Positions 55,259 through 63,706 of a stretch of DNA of 64,000 bases are shown piece by piece (the first letter of the stretch is position 1; every line of letters starts with the position of its first letter). The DNA is from UBA4636 sp045534575 (lineage in GTDB: Bacteria > Bacillota > Clostridia > Christensenellales > Borkfalkiaceae). Where the stretch lies: contig JAZSJZ010000004.1 in NCBI GenBank assembly GCA_045534575.1, forward strand, positions 1 through 64,000, read 5' to 3'. The position numbers and the translations under genes were made by a program. The notes beneath the pieces were generated by a model. The model had not been told where the DNA came from. It did no database searches and worked only from the letters and a program-made list of their open reading frames with translations.

Positions 55259-56638
55259 TTAGAAAGCAATCTTTTCGTCGATATATGCTTTAAGTTCTTT
55301 AATAGGTAAACGGATTTGTTCCATAGTATCTCTATCACGAATAGTAACGGTATCGTTTTCTAAAGTGTCAAAGTCGATAGTAACGCACATTGGAGTTCCA
55401 ATTTCGTCTTGACGGCGGTAGCGTTTACCGATTGAACCTGCTTCATCGTAAGTTACAGGGAAGTATTTAGTCAAAGACTTATAAACTTCTTTCGCTTTTG
55501 CGCTTAAGTTCTTTTGGAGCGGTAAAATTGCAACCTTATAAGCGGCAACCGCTGGGTGGAAGTGCATAACAACTCTCGTATCGTTATCGCCAACAACTTC
55601 TTCGTCATATGCTTCCGATAAAATAGCAAGCATAAGTCTATCAGCGCCGATTGAATATTCGATAACGTAAGGAACGTATTTCTCGTTGGTGATAGGGTCG
55701 ATATAGAGCATATTCTTGCCAGAATATTCTTGGTGGCGTGAAAGGTCGTAATCAGTTCTGTTGTGAATACCGTTAAGTTCCGACCAGCCCATTGGGAAGA
55801 GGTATTGAATATCGCACGCTGCTTTTGCGTAGTGCGCAAGTTTATCGTGATCTTTATATCTTAAGTGGTCTTTGTTAATGCCAAGGGCAAGGAGGAAGTC
55901 CATTGCCGTCTTCTTGTAATATTCGTAATACTCTAGGTCAGTGCCTTCTTTGCAGAAGAATTGGTGCTCCATTTGTTCGAACTCAATCGTTCTAAAGATG
56001 AAGTTGCCCGGAGTTACCTCGTTTCTAAACGCTTTACCGATTTGAGCAATGCCGAAAGGAACTTTTGCTCTAGTCGTTCTTTGAACGTTTAGAAAGTTTA
56101 CAAACTCGCCTTGAGCCGTTTCTGGGCGAAGGAAAATTTTATTTTGACCTTGTTCGGTTACGCCACGAGACGTTTCGAACATAAGGTTGAATTGGCGAAT
56201 AGGCGTCCAATCCATTTTACCGCATTTTGGGCAAACAACCTTGTTCGTTTGGATATATTCTTCCATTTGCTCGTTGCTCATAGCGTCAGGGTTAACCGAG
56301 CCTTTTGAGTGCGCTTCGATTAAGTTATCGGCGCGGTGACGGGTTTTGCAGTTCTTGCAGTCCATCTTAGGGTCGGTAAAAGAAGCGGTGTGACCGCTGG
56401 CATCCCAAACTCTTGCGTTCATTAAGATTGCAGCGTCAACGCCGAAAGAATTTTCTGCTTCTTGAACAAATCTTTTCCACCAAAGCCTTTTGATGTTGTT
56501 CTTAATTTCAACGCCAACAGGACCGTAGTCCCAAGTGTTACCCATACCGCCGTAAATATCGCTACCTGGGAAAATAATTCCGCGACCTTTACAGAGATTA
56601 ACGAGTTTTTCCATCGTAACTGCTCTTTTCTCTTCCAT
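55259..56638 (-). CDS. glyS: Glycyl-tRNA synthetase, homodimeric (class II)
   Basis: 459 residues, the alpha2 type found in many Firmicutes, Actinobacteria and eukaryotes. FPGSDIYGGMGNTWDYGPVG near residue 20 is the diagnostic glycine-site segment. A Cys pair set (CKNCKTRHRADN and VCPKCGKMDW) forms a zinc-like insertion. Motif 2 is FRNEVTPGNFIFRTIEFEQME, and the C-terminal anticodon domain starts near VAILPLQKNLS. The ATG has GAGGATTAAATT before it. Confidence 0.94.
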   Translation of the reverse strand: MEEKRAVTMEKLVNLCKGRGIIFPGSDIYGGMGNTWDYGPVGVEIKNNIKRLWWKRFVQEAENSFGVDAAILMNARVWDASGHTASFTDPKMDCKNCKTRHRADNLIEAHSKGSVNPDAMSNEQMEEYIQTNKVVCPKCGKMDWTPIRQFNLMFETSRGVTEQGQNKIFLRPETAQGEFVNFLNVQRTTRAKVPFGIAQIGKAFRNEVTPGNFIFRTIEFEQMEHQFFCKEGTDLEYYEYYKKTAMDFLLALGINKDHLRYKDHDKLAHYAKAACDIQYLFPMGWSELNGIHNRTDYDLSRHQEYSGKNMLYIDPITNEKYVPYVIEYSIGADRLMLAILSEAYDEEVVGDNDTRVVMHFHPAVAAYKVAILPLQKNLSAKAKEVYKSLTKYFPVTYDEAGSIGKRYRRQDEIGTPMCVTIDFDTLENDTVTIRDRDTMEQIRLPIKELKAYIDEKIAF

Positions 56639-56669
56639 AATTTAATCCTCAATAAGTTTTTCAATCGAT

Positions 56670-56698
56670 ATTTTAAAAAAATATCGTAATTATGTCAA
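56670..56698 (-). promoter_or_regulatory. Promoter of glyS
   Basis: On the minus strand: TTGACA (56698-56693), 17 bases, TAAAAT (56675-56670). Confidence 0.7.
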
Positions 56699-56727
56699 GT
56701 AAAAGCAAGCATTATGCTTAATTTAAG

Positions 56728-56756
56728 TTGATTATTTTATCTTAAAGTGATAAAAT
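56728..56756 (+). promoter_or_regulatory. Promoter of glnS
   Basis: TTGATT (56728-56733), 17 bases, TAAAAT (56751-56756); a second TATAAT lies at 56762-56767. A small dyad TTATC-n7-GATAA covers the spacer. Confidence 0.55.
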
Positions 56757-56795
56757 ACCGATATAATTTGATTTACCTTAAATTTTGAGGTCGGT

Positions 56796-58418
56796 ATGGA
56801 AACTAAGAACTTTATTGAAGAAATAGTTGAAAAAGAACTAAAAGAAGGCGTTGTTAAAACCGTTCACACCCGTTTTCCGCCTGAGCCTAACGGATATTTG
56901 CACATAGGGCACGCTAAGAGTCTTTGCATTAACTTTGGCACGGCTCAAAAATTCGGTGGCGTTTGCAATCTGTTTTTTGACGATACTAATCCATCGAAGG
57001 AAAAAACCGAATATGTTGACGCTATCAAAAAAGATATCGAGTGGCTTGGCTTTAAGTGGTTTGAAATTCATTACGCTTCCGATTTTTTTGACGTTATCTA
57101 TTCGCTTGCCGTAAAACTTATCAAAGACGGCAAGGCTTTCGTTTGCGACCTTACTGCCGACCAAATTCGTGAGATGCGTGGCACTTTAACGGAGCCCGGA
57201 AAGCCTTCGCCTTATAGAGATAGGTCGGTTGAAGAGAACCTTGCGCTTTTTGAAGATATGAAAAACGGCAAGTTCTTAGACGGCGAAAAGGTTTTAAGGG
57301 CTAAGATTGATATGGCTTCGCCTAACATCAACCTTCGCGACCCTGTTATTTACCGCGTTTTAAAAGCAACTCACCATAGAACGGGCGATAAGTGGTGCAT
57401 TTATCCTATGTATGACTTTGCTCACCCAATTTGCGATTCTATGCAAGAGATAACTCACTCGCTTTGCACGCTTGAGTTTGAAGATCACCGCCCGCTTTAT
57501 AATTGGGTGGTGGAAAACACGGGCGTTTCGCATAGACCAAGACAAATTGAGTTTGCTCGCCTTAACATAACCAATACGGTTATGAGCAAACGCTATCTTA
57601 AAAAACTCGTTGAAGACGGCTTGGTTGAAGGGTGGGATGACCCTAGAATGCCAACCTTAACGGGTTTAAGAAATAGAGGAATTCCAGCAGAGGCGTTAAA
57701 GACCTTCTGCGAAGAAATTGGCGTTGCTAAGGCAAATTCCGAAATCGAAATTAGTTATTTTGAACACTTTACGAGAGATTATCTCAACGCTCACGCCGAA
57801 AGAGCAATGGTTGTGTTCGAGCCAATCAAAGTTATTATCGACAACTACGAGGGCGAAGAAGAAGTTGAGATGGATATCAATCCTAACGACGAAACGGCAG
57901 GAAAACGCGCTATCACTTTCTCTAAAGAAATTTTTATCGACGCTGAAGACTTTTCAGTTTGTCCACCACCGAAATATTTTAGGATGAAAAAGGACGGCTT
58001 AGTTCGCTTAAAAGGCGCTTACGTCGTTAAGTGCGACGATTACGTTTTAGACGAAAATGGCAACGTTAAGGAAATTCACTGCACGTATCTTCCTGAAACG
58101 AGAAGTGGCGGGGCTGGTAGCGATATTAAGGTTAAAGGCACTATTCACTGGGTTGACGCTAATAATTTTACGCCCGTTGAGATTAGAAAATACGACTATC
58201 TTTTAAAGGACGCTGAATATGCAGGGCAAGATTTCGGCGAGAGGATGAACGAAAACAGCCTCAAAATCTTTAACGGCGTGGCTGAAAAATATATCGAAAA
58301 GGTAAAAGACGGCGAAAGTTTCCAACTTTTGAGAAAGGGCTACTATAAAAAGATGGTTAAAGGCGATAAAATCGTGCTATCGGAAATCGTTTCGCTTAAA
58401 GATAGTTTCAAAAAATAG
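56796..58418 (+). CDS. glnS: Glutaminyl-tRNA synthetase
   Basis: A class I synthetase of 540 residues. The HIGH motif is in PPEPNGYLHIGHAKS, the KMSKS motif appears as VMSKRYL, and EDHRPLYNWVVENTG and CTLEFEDHRP are GlnRS-specific. The C-terminal beta-barrel anticodon domain contains RLKGAYVVKCDDYVLDENG. Many Firmicutes lack GlnRS and use GatCAB, but several Clostridia carry this gene, probably acquired long ago from elsewhere. AGGTCGG precedes the ATG. Confidence 0.94.
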   Translation: METKNFIEEIVEKELKEGVVKTVHTRFPPEPNGYLHIGHAKSLCINFGTAQKFGGVCNLFFDDTNPSKEKTEYVDAIKKDIEWLGFKWFEIHYASDFFDVIYSLAVKLIKDGKAFVCDLTADQIREMRGTLTEPGKPSPYRDRSVEENLALFEDMKNGKFLDGEKVLRAKIDMASPNINLRDPVIYRVLKATHHRTGDKWCIYPMYDFAHPICDSMQEITHSLCTLEFEDHRPLYNWVVENTGVSHRPRQIEFARLNITNTVMSKRYLKKLVEDGLVEGWDDPRMPTLTGLRNRGIPAEALKTFCEEIGVAKANSEIEISYFEHFTRDYLNAHAERAMVVFEPIKVIIDNYEGEEEVEMDINPNDETAGKRAITFSKEIFIDAEDFSVCPPPKYFRMKKDGLVRLKGAYVVKCDDYVLDENGNVKEIHCTYLPETRSGGAGSDIKVKGTIHWVDANNFTPVEIRKYDYLLKDAEYAGQDFGERMNENSLKIFNGVAEKYIEKVKDGESFQLLRKGYYKKMVKGDKIVLSEIVSLKDSFKK

Positions 58419-58488
58419 GCTAAATGTGTTTACGAAAGCCAAAAAGATATAGTTGCCAAATATTAGTTGATAAATTTTATAAAAAATA

Positions 58489-58517
58489 TTGACTTTTTTT
58501 ATATTGTTTAATATAAT
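58489..58517 (+). promoter_or_regulatory. Promoter of the CvpA-like gene
   Basis: TTGACT (58489-58494), 17 bases, TATAAT (58512-58517). Confidence 0.75.
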
Positions 58518-58571
58518 ATAATTTAGAAAAAGTCTTAAACGAGTATAGAATTCTTCGAAAAGGAGTTAAAT

Positions 58572-59138
58572 ATGTTCTATTTTGTTGACCTATTCATATT
58601 ATTTTTGTTAGGTCTTGTAATCAATTCGGGAATAAAAGGTGGCGCGACAGGGATGCTTCGTGGACTAGGTTCGTTTATTCTAAGAGCCGTTGTTGTTGCG
58701 CTTGGCATGGTTTTAATGCTTTTATTATTCCACGCAATAGGCGCAATTAGCGGGCTAACCTCGGCACTTAGGTCGTTTGTGGGCGAAAGCAGTTTATACG
58801 ATTCAAAACTTATTGCTAACATTTTAGCGGTTTTTGTGTTCGCTCTCATTGCTTTCATTATCGGGCACGTTATCGTTTTTGCCGTTTTCAAACTCATCAA
58901 TAAAGTTCAAATCAAAGAACTTCAAGGTGGCTATAAGGTAGCGAACAAAATTATCGGTTGCATTTTAGCGATTGTGTTCTTCTTAGTTATTTACGCAATC
59001 ATATTAGCGTTTATTTACGTTGTTTCCGAAAAAGGAATTTTAACCGCAACCGACGAATTGTTTAGAGCAACGAAAATATCTTCACTTCTTTATAATAACA
59101 ATCCGTTCGTTTCGTTAGTTCAACCAATTTTTGCTTAA
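58572..59138 (+). CDS. CvpA-like membrane protein
   Basis: 188 residues with four membrane helices. The layout resembles the CvpA/colicin V production family: a first helix FVDLFILFLLGLVINSGIKGGATGMLRG with the Gly-rich turn, two further helices, and an amphipathic KLINKVQIKELQGGYKVANKIIG stretch before the last. The family's role is unclear; members affect biofilm formation and envelope homeostasis. AAAAGGAG is the ribosome-binding site and a terminator follows, so it is a single-gene unit. Confidence 0.5.
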   Translation: MFYFVDLFILFLLGLVINSGIKGGATGMLRGLGSFILRAVVVALGMVLMLLLFHAIGAISGLTSALRSFVGESSLYDSKLIANILAVFVFALIAFIIGHVIVFAVFKLINKVQIKELQGGYKVANKIIGCILAIVFFLVIYAIILAFIYVVSEKGILTATDELFRATKISSLLYNNNPFVSLVQPIFA

Positions 59139-59150
59139 AAAAACAAATTA

Positions 59151-59179
59151 TCGCCCGCAAAAAAGCGGGCGATTTTTAA
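59151..59179 (+). terminator. Terminator of the CvpA-like gene
   Basis: ATCGCCCGC and GCGGGCGAT arms around A6, followed by T5. Confidence 0.88.
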
Positions 59180-59197
59180 TGCTCAAATTTTTTAAAA

Positions 59198-59220
59198 GTT
59201 GGGCTATAAGCTCGTTAACT
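59198..59220 (+). repeat. Dispersed motif, copy 12
   Basis: Reads GTTGGGCTATAAGCTCGTTA, at the 3' end of the minus-strand lipoprotein gene and sharing its final base. Confidence 0.6.
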
Positions 59221-59897
59221 TACTTTTTTGAGTTGTTTTTAATGGTTTTTTCTGCAACTATTTCAAGCGTTTGTGAGTTTATTAAGAAGCAATTTGTTTT
59301 TTCACTATCAACAACGCCGATAAAGAAAAACGGTTTATCTTCATTTAAAATTATTCTTGCTTGAATTTCAAACGGCGTTAGTGAGTTTAGATAATTATCT
59401 ATTAAATCTTTTTTGTTTGTGGCGATAACGTTTAGGGCATCTTTAATAGAGTGAGGCAGGTTTAAATTGGTTTCAACAAGTTCTACGTTCTCAACCTTAT
59501 CTCTATGGCTAATGGTTAGCGTTAAATTGTTTTTAGGAAGTTCGTTCACGATTACGGTAGCGATAAAACAATCGTTTTCAGGGCGAAGGGCGAGCGTTGC
59601 GGAATATTCTTTATCAATAGAAAAACTTACCGTTGCGTTAGAAGATAGGCTAAATTTTGGCTTTAATTTAATAATAACGATATTGTTAAGTTCACCGCGG
59701 TTACCGTCTGCAATGAAAGGCGTTTCGCGAATTTCAGTAAAAACGGTTGCTGTAAAACGGTCGTTTTCGCCTGAGAAAATCTTGTTTCTCATTTGCGATA
59801 AGTAAGGCGTTAAATCTGTTGTTTTTTGGCACGAGGCTAAAAATAGCGATAAAACGGCTAACAAAATTACAATAACTGATTTTAACTTTTTTTTCAT
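59220..59897 (-). CDS. Lipoprotein of unknown function
   Basis: 225 residues with a clear lipoprotein signal (MKKKLKSVIVILLAVLSLFLASC). The mature part is rich in beta strands (FTATVFTEIRETPF, NNIVIIKLKPKFSLSSNATVSFSID, NLTLTISHRD), suggesting one or two immunoglobulin-like or lipocalin-like domains. I recognise no family. It stands alone on the minus strand between two plus-strand genes. AAGGATTTATT is a modest ribosome-binding site. Confidence 0.7.
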   Translation of the reverse strand: MKKKLKSVIVILLAVLSLFLASCQKTTDLTPYLSQMRNKIFSGENDRFTATVFTEIRETPFIADGNRGELNNIVIIKLKPKFSLSSNATVSFSIDKEYSATLALRPENDCFIATVIVNELPKNNLTLTISHRDKVENVELVETNLNLPHSIKDALNVIATNKKDLIDNYLNSLTPFEIQARIILNEDKPFFFIGVVDSEKTNCFLINSQTLEIVAEKTIKNNSKK

Positions 59898-59968
59898 AAT
59901 AAATCCTTAAAACTTTATATTTAATCATATTAGCAAAACAAATAAATTATGAAAATATTGCAAAATAT

Positions 59969-59997
59969 TTGAAATAAGCGCGCGTTTGTGTTACAAT
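59969..59997 (+). promoter_or_regulatory. Promoter of the gene at 60015
   Basis: TTGAAA (59969-59974), 17 bases, TACAAT (59992-59997). The transcript would start about 10 bases before the ATG. Confidence 0.6.
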
Positions 59998-60014
59998 AAA
60001 AAAGAGGTAATCTT

Positions 60015-60611
60015 ATGCAAAAATACGTTTTAAAAATTTCAATAATATCAGTGCTAGGGCTATTTGTCGTGGCGCTTTTGTCATATTTTTTCATTGCGCT
60101 TTTGTCGCCGGCTACCCTAGCGAGATTTTACGAAAAGGTGGGAAGTTATAAAAAAGCCGTTGTCTATTACGATAGCGAATACGAAAAAACTGGCGAGATT
60201 AAAGACCTTTGCGCGCTTTGTGACTCTGCCTTAAAAACGGGCGATAACGGGCTTATAGCCGAACATTTGCAAAAATTAAGCGATGATGAAAGTTTTTATT
60301 CTTATTGTCAAGAGAAGGAAAACGGCTTAGAGTATTATGAACTTATAACTTCGAAATATTTGCAAAGCCAATATGAAATAAGCGGTTTAACAAGCCAAGA
60401 AATCGTTGAAAAGGCTTTAAACTATAGTAAAACTTACACAACAACTTGCGCATTTAGAAGCGTAATGTTTATAGCCGTTGAAAAGGAAGATAGCGAATTT
60501 TTAACAAAAGTTTTATCGGCGTTAAAAGAAAAAGACGTTTTATCTATGACCGAAACGGAACGAACAATTTTGTCTAGCGATATTAAAAACCTTGAAAATT
60601 TTTTAAATTAA
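60015..60611 (+). CDS. Membrane-anchored helical protein of unknown function
   Basis: 198 residues: one N-terminal membrane helix (ISIISVLGLFVVALLSYFFIALL), then an all-helical domain with SYKKAVVYYDSEYEKTGEIKDLCALCDSAL, which reads like one or two TPR-type helix pairs. No enzyme motif is seen. AAGAGGTAATCTT is the ribosome-binding site. The gene includes, in frame, a copy of the dispersed motif (60240-60262) encoding DNGLIAE, and its end lies 7 bases before tRNA-Leu. Confidence 0.65.
   Translation: MQKYVLKISIISVLGLFVVALLSYFFIALLSPATLARFYEKVGSYKKAVVYYDSEYEKTGEIKDLCALCDSALKTGDNGLIAEHLQKLSDDESFYSYCQEKENGLEYYELITSKYLQSQYEISGLTSQEIVEKALNYSKTYTTTCAFRSVMFIAVEKEDSEFLTKVLSALKEKDVLSMTETERTILSSDIKNLENFLN
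60240..60262 (-). repeat. Dispersed motif, copy 13, inside a coding region
   Basis: The plus strand reads CGATAACGGGCTTATAGCC, the reverse of GGCTATAAGCCCGTTATCG. This is the only copy I found inside a gene. Confidence 0.55.
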
Positions 60612-60618
60612 AATTTTT

Positions 60619-60704
60619 GCGGGTGTGACGGAATTGGCAGACGTGTAGGTTTCAGATTCCTATGATTAATAGTCGTGTGGGTTCGAGTCCCTTCATCCGC
60701 ACCA
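60619..60704 (+). tRNA. tRNA-Leu (anticodon CAG)
   Basis: 86 nt with encoded CCA. The acceptor arms GCGGGTG / CATCCGC pair, the D-arm contains AATTGGCAGACG, the anticodon loop is TTCAGAT (CAG, reading CTG), and a long variable arm typical of class II tRNAs precedes GGGTTCGAGTCCC. The closing pair of the anticodon stem is T-T, a mismatch. A terminator follows 9 bases later. Confidence 0.93.
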
Positions 60705-60713
60705 GAAAAAAAA

Positions 60714-60740
60714 GAAGTGCTTTTGCGCTTCTTTTTTTCT
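60714..60740 (+). terminator. Terminator of tRNA-Leu
   Basis: GAAGTGC and GCGCTTC arms around TTTT, then T7. The sequence after the stem, CTTCTTTTTTTCTGCTT, recurs at 61254-61271. Confidence 0.8.
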
Positions 60741-60744
60741 GCTT

Positions 60745-61085
60745 TGTTGTTATAGGGCTCGAACCCACAGCGAGCGTGAGCGAGTAAAATTATATAATAA
60801 TAATTTTTGGTGTTGAACTTGTTCAACAAAAAAACGCTTGCGTTTTCCAAAACATTTGTCGAGTCCCTTCATCCCACCAGGAAAGGGCTATGATTTTGTA
60901 TCAAAATCGTAGCCCTTTCCAATGAAATTTATGCCTATGGCATAAGTGAAATAATAGGATTTATGAAATATCCTACGGATATGAAATATACTTCGTATAT
61001 GGTGCATAAATTTTATTTCATTTTTGCAAAGCAAAAATTTCATAATTTTCAATTATTTCATATTGCTTGCGATATTTCATTGAAT
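60745..61085. repeat. tRNA-remnant region and array 4 (word TGAAAT with mini-palindromes)
   Basis: No gene. GGGCTCGAACCCACA (60755-60769) is an inverted T-arm-like fragment. TCGAGTCCCTTCATCC joined to CACCAG (60858-60879) is a near copy of the tRNA-Leu 3' end with one base missing. A perfect-looking hairpin of 19 pairs (GGAAAGGGCTA.. at 60879-60919, loop TAT) follows. Then the word TGAAAT/ATTTCA recurs, joined to palindromes such as ATGCC-TAT-GGCAT, ATATCC-TAC-GGATAT, ATATAC-TTC-GTATAT, TTTTGC-AAA-GCAAAA and ATTGC-TT-GCGAT. Same design as arrays 1-3. Confidence 0.65.
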
Positions 61086-61113
61086 ATGGTAGACTAAATT
61101 TTGAGGTGAAACA

Positions 61114-61191
61114 ATGAAAGAAAATAAATTAGTAGATTTGTCAATGGACTTGGCGGTAAGCGTTATTAAGAAATATTGCCTAGAAAGATAA
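61114..61191 (+). pseudogene. Truncated four-helix-bundle-like reading frame
   Basis: 25 codons from ATG to TAA with a good ribosome-binding site (GAGGTG, 7 bases before). The peptide MKENKLVDLSMDLAVSVIKK resembles the first helix of the four-helix-bundle (S23/23S rRNA intervening-sequence) protein family, which normally runs to about 115 residues. Here it stops after the first helix and the following bases show no continuation. It may be a remnant or a real micropeptide. Confidence 0.45.
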
Positions 61192-61239
61192 AAGAATAAG
61201 GAAGTTATTCCTATCAATTTCAAAATTGTTTTATGTATT

Positions 61240-61264
61240 GAAGTGAAAAAGCACTTCTTTTTTT
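61240..61264 (+). terminator. Terminator after the truncated frame
   Basis: GAAGTG (61240-61245) and CACTTC (61252-61257) around AAAAAG, with T8. Its tail repeats that of the tRNA-Leu terminator. Confidence 0.75.
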
Positions 61265-61290
61265 TCTGCTTGTTGTTTTTCATTGTTTTG

Positions 61291-61320
61291 TTGACAAAGG
61301 TTGATAGATGAGCATATAAT
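61291..61320 (+). promoter_or_regulatory. Promoter of the MATE gene
   Basis: TTGACA (61291-61296), 18 bases, TATAAT (61315-61320). Confidence 0.75.
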
Positions 61321-61354
61321 TATATTTGCAAATAATTATTCTTAATTAAATTAA

Positions 61355-62773
61355 ATGGTAGTTATGCAAAGCGATAAAGATTCTTCCTTGCAATTTAATA
61401 AGATGACTAAAGAGCCTGTGCCAAGGTTAGTTTTATCGCTAGCCGTGCCGACCATTATCGCCATGCTTATCACGGTTATTTATAACACGTGCGATACCTA
61501 TTTCGTTTCGCAAATAAATAAATCGGCATCGGCTGCGGTTGGCGCGTTGTTTGCGCTTATGAGCATAATTCAAGCCGTTGGGTTTGGGTTTGGTATGGGC
61601 TCGGCGAGTTTAATAAGCATAAAACTTGGCGAGAAAAAAAGTCAAGATGCAAACGAAATTGCCTCTAGCGGACTAGTTGCCGCCTTTTTGTTTGGCGCTG
61701 TTATTGGGGCTGTGGGGCTTATTTTGCTCGAGCCGATGCTAAAGGTTTTAGGTTGCTCAAACACTATGATGCCTTACGCCAAGCCATACGCAACGTTTAT
61801 TCTAATAAGTGCGCCTATAAGTTCGTCAACGTTCGTTTTGAACAACACACTCCGCTCGGAAGGTCATTCAAAACTTGCTATGCTAGGTATGGGCGTTGGC
61901 GGAATTTTAAACGTTATTTTAGACCCGATTTTTATTTTTACTTTTAATCTTGGAACGGGCGGGGCGGCTCTTGCAACGGCAATAAGCCAGTTAGTTAGTT
62001 TTATAATTCTTTTTTCCTTTTTCGTTTGTGGAAAGTCTATAATAAAAATCAAATTTAAGTTCGTTAGTAAAAAACTTTCGGTTTACGGAAAAATTATAAC
62101 AACGGGGCTTCCCACTATTTGCCGTCAAGGCTTAGGGAGTGTGGCAACGGCGATTTTAAACGTGCAAGCCGTAGTTTACGGCGATGCTATGGTTGCTTCA
62201 ATTTCCATTGCAAACAAAGTTTATATGCTCGCTAGAAACATTGTTATCGGTCTTGGTCAAGGCTTTCAACCGGTGGCGGGCTACAACTTTGGCGCAAACA
62301 AGCCGAACCGCGCGTTTAAGGCGTTTTCCTTTTCAACAATCGTTGGCTCTTCGTTTTGCGTGGTGGTAAGCGTTATAATTTTGGTGTTTAGAACGGAGGT
62401 TATGACGCTATTTAGTAAAGACGCTGAAGTTATACTTCACGGTCAACAAATGCTGTTGTTCTATTCGTTCGTTATGCCGTTTTTAGCGTTCTCTACCTAT
62501 GTTAACCAATTTATGCAAGGCTTAGGCTTTAAAACGCACGCAACCATTTTAGCAAGTTGCCGTCAAGGAATATTCTTTATTCCGCTTATTTTCGTTCTGC
62601 CTATCTATTTGAAGTCGGTGGGCGTGCAATTAACGCAACCTATTGCCGACTTTTTGACCTTCCTCGTTTCAATTCCGTTCATAATTTGGTTTTATAGAAG
62701 TAAATTTAAGGGCAAAACCGATTTTGAGAAAGGGGAAATCATTAACGACAGCAACGCTCAAACAATCGAATAG
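61355..62773 (+). CDS. MATE family efflux transporter
   Basis: 472 residues, twelve membrane helices in two halves. The family signature is seen in the first helix region, KEPVPRLVLSLAVPTIIAMLITVIYN with the DTYFVSQI motif, and in the matched second half VYGKIITTGLPTICRQGLGSVATAILN. GQGFQPVAGYNFGA is the conserved loop before helix 9. It exports cationic drugs or metabolites using Na+ or H+. The start could be 61355 or 61364; neither has a strong ribosome-binding site. Confidence 0.9.
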   Translation: MVVMQSDKDSSLQFNKMTKEPVPRLVLSLAVPTIIAMLITVIYNTCDTYFVSQINKSASAAVGALFALMSIIQAVGFGFGMGSASLISIKLGEKKSQDANEIASSGLVAAFLFGAVIGAVGLILLEPMLKVLGCSNTMMPYAKPYATFILISAPISSSTFVLNNTLRSEGHSKLAMLGMGVGGILNVILDPIFIFTFNLGTGGAALATAISQLVSFIILFSFFVCGKSIIKIKFKFVSKKLSVYGKIITTGLPTICRQGLGSVATAILNVQAVVYGDAMVASISIANKVYMLARNIVIGLGQGFQPVAGYNFGANKPNRAFKAFSFSTIVGSSFCVVVSVIILVFRTEVMTLFSKDAEVILHGQQMLLFYSFVMPFLAFSTYVNQFMQGLGFKTHATILASCRQGIFFIPLIFVLPIYLKSVGVQLTQPIADFLTFLVSIPFIIWFYRSKFKGKTDFEKGEIINDSNAQTIE

Positions 62774-62825
62774 TTAAGGCGTTTCTTGACGTAAAATAAT
62801 ATAGGCGAAAAAAATTAAATTTCTA

Positions 62826-62854
62826 TTGAAATTTAGAAAAAGTTGTGGTAAAAT
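62826..62854 (+). promoter_or_regulatory. Promoter of the HGSNAT-like gene
   Basis: TTGAAA (62826-62831), 17 bases, TAAAAT (62849-62854). Confidence 0.6.
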
Positions 62855-62887
62855 TAGATTAGTTTTGAAATAAAGTTTAAGAAGTTT

Positions 62888-63706
62888 ATGGAAAATGAAA
62901 GAGTAAAAACTAAATTAAAAAATCGAATAACCGAGATAGACCTTCTTCGTGGAATTGTCGTTTGCTTTATGATGTTCGACCATTTTATGTTCAACGTGTG
63001 GGGGCTAATGCCTGACATGTTCTTAGGTTTTTCAAATTCTGCGTGGTCTGGTTTTTGTAACCTTGCACTTAGTTATTGGAATTGGGGCGTTAGAAGGGCT
63101 GTTAGGTACATTGTAATCTTTATTTTTCTAGCGCTAACGGGGGTTAGTTGTTCGTTTTCAAGAAATAACTTAAAGCGTGGCTTAAAACTTCTAATCGTTG
63201 CAATAGGTTTAACTTTAGCAACCGTTATTTTGGCTCAAATTATGGACGACGTTGATATGATTATAAGTTTTGGCATTTTGCATTGCATCGCCGTTACTTT
63301 GATTTTGGTTGCGCTCGTTGAATTATTCACTTCTAACAAGTTTGTTTTTCTAATAGTTGGCGTAGCGTTTATGATATTTGGCGCGTTCTTCTTGGTAGAA
63401 GAGCCTGTATCTTACAATTCGGGAAATTTCTTCACGTTGTTTTTTGAACAACTAATCGGCTTGATAATGCTAGGGCCTGATAGTTTCTCGCTCTTTTTCT
63501 ACGGCGGGCAAATTTTTATCGGCGTGTTCATTGGCAAACTATTTTATAAAGAAAGAAAACCGCTTATTTTTAAGGGAGAATATAAAAACAATTTGCTAAC
63601 TTTAATCGGTAGGCACAGCTTGCTTTTCTACGTTTTGCACCAAGTGGTAATAACGGTAGTTCTTGCGATTATTCTTCTTCTTGCGGGCTTCAATCTCGCG
63701 CTATAA
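62888..63706 (+). CDS. DUF1624 / heparan-alpha-glucosaminide N-acetyltransferase-like membrane protein
   Basis: 272 residues with about seven to eight helices. ITEIDLLRGIVVCFMMFDHFMFN at the N-terminus carries the conserved D-x-LRG and the DH pair of the family. FIFLALTGVSCSFSRNNLKRG and ISFGILHCIAVTLI are further blocks, and GRHSLLFYVLHQVVI is the typical last helix start. The family transfers acetyl groups across the membrane in its characterised member; bacterial substrates are probably envelope sugars. Its stop TAA lies inside a dispersed-motif copy. Confidence 0.8.
   Translation: MENERVKTKLKNRITEIDLLRGIVVCFMMFDHFMFNVWGLMPDMFLGFSNSAWSGFCNLALSYWNWGVRRAVRYIVIFIFLALTGVSCSFSRNNLKRGLKLLIVAIGLTLATVILAQIMDDVDMIISFGILHCIAVTLILVALVELFTSNKFVFLIVGVAFMIFGAFFLVEEPVSYNSGNFFTLFFEQLIGLIMLGPDSFSLFFYGGQIFIGVFIGKLFYKERKPLIFKGEYKNNLLTLIGRHSLLFYVLHQVVITVVLAIILLLAGFNLAL

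Noticed and set aside
60608..60850. Minus-strand open frame across tRNA-Leu
   Set aside because: It runs through the tRNA and its terminator, a frequent false prediction.
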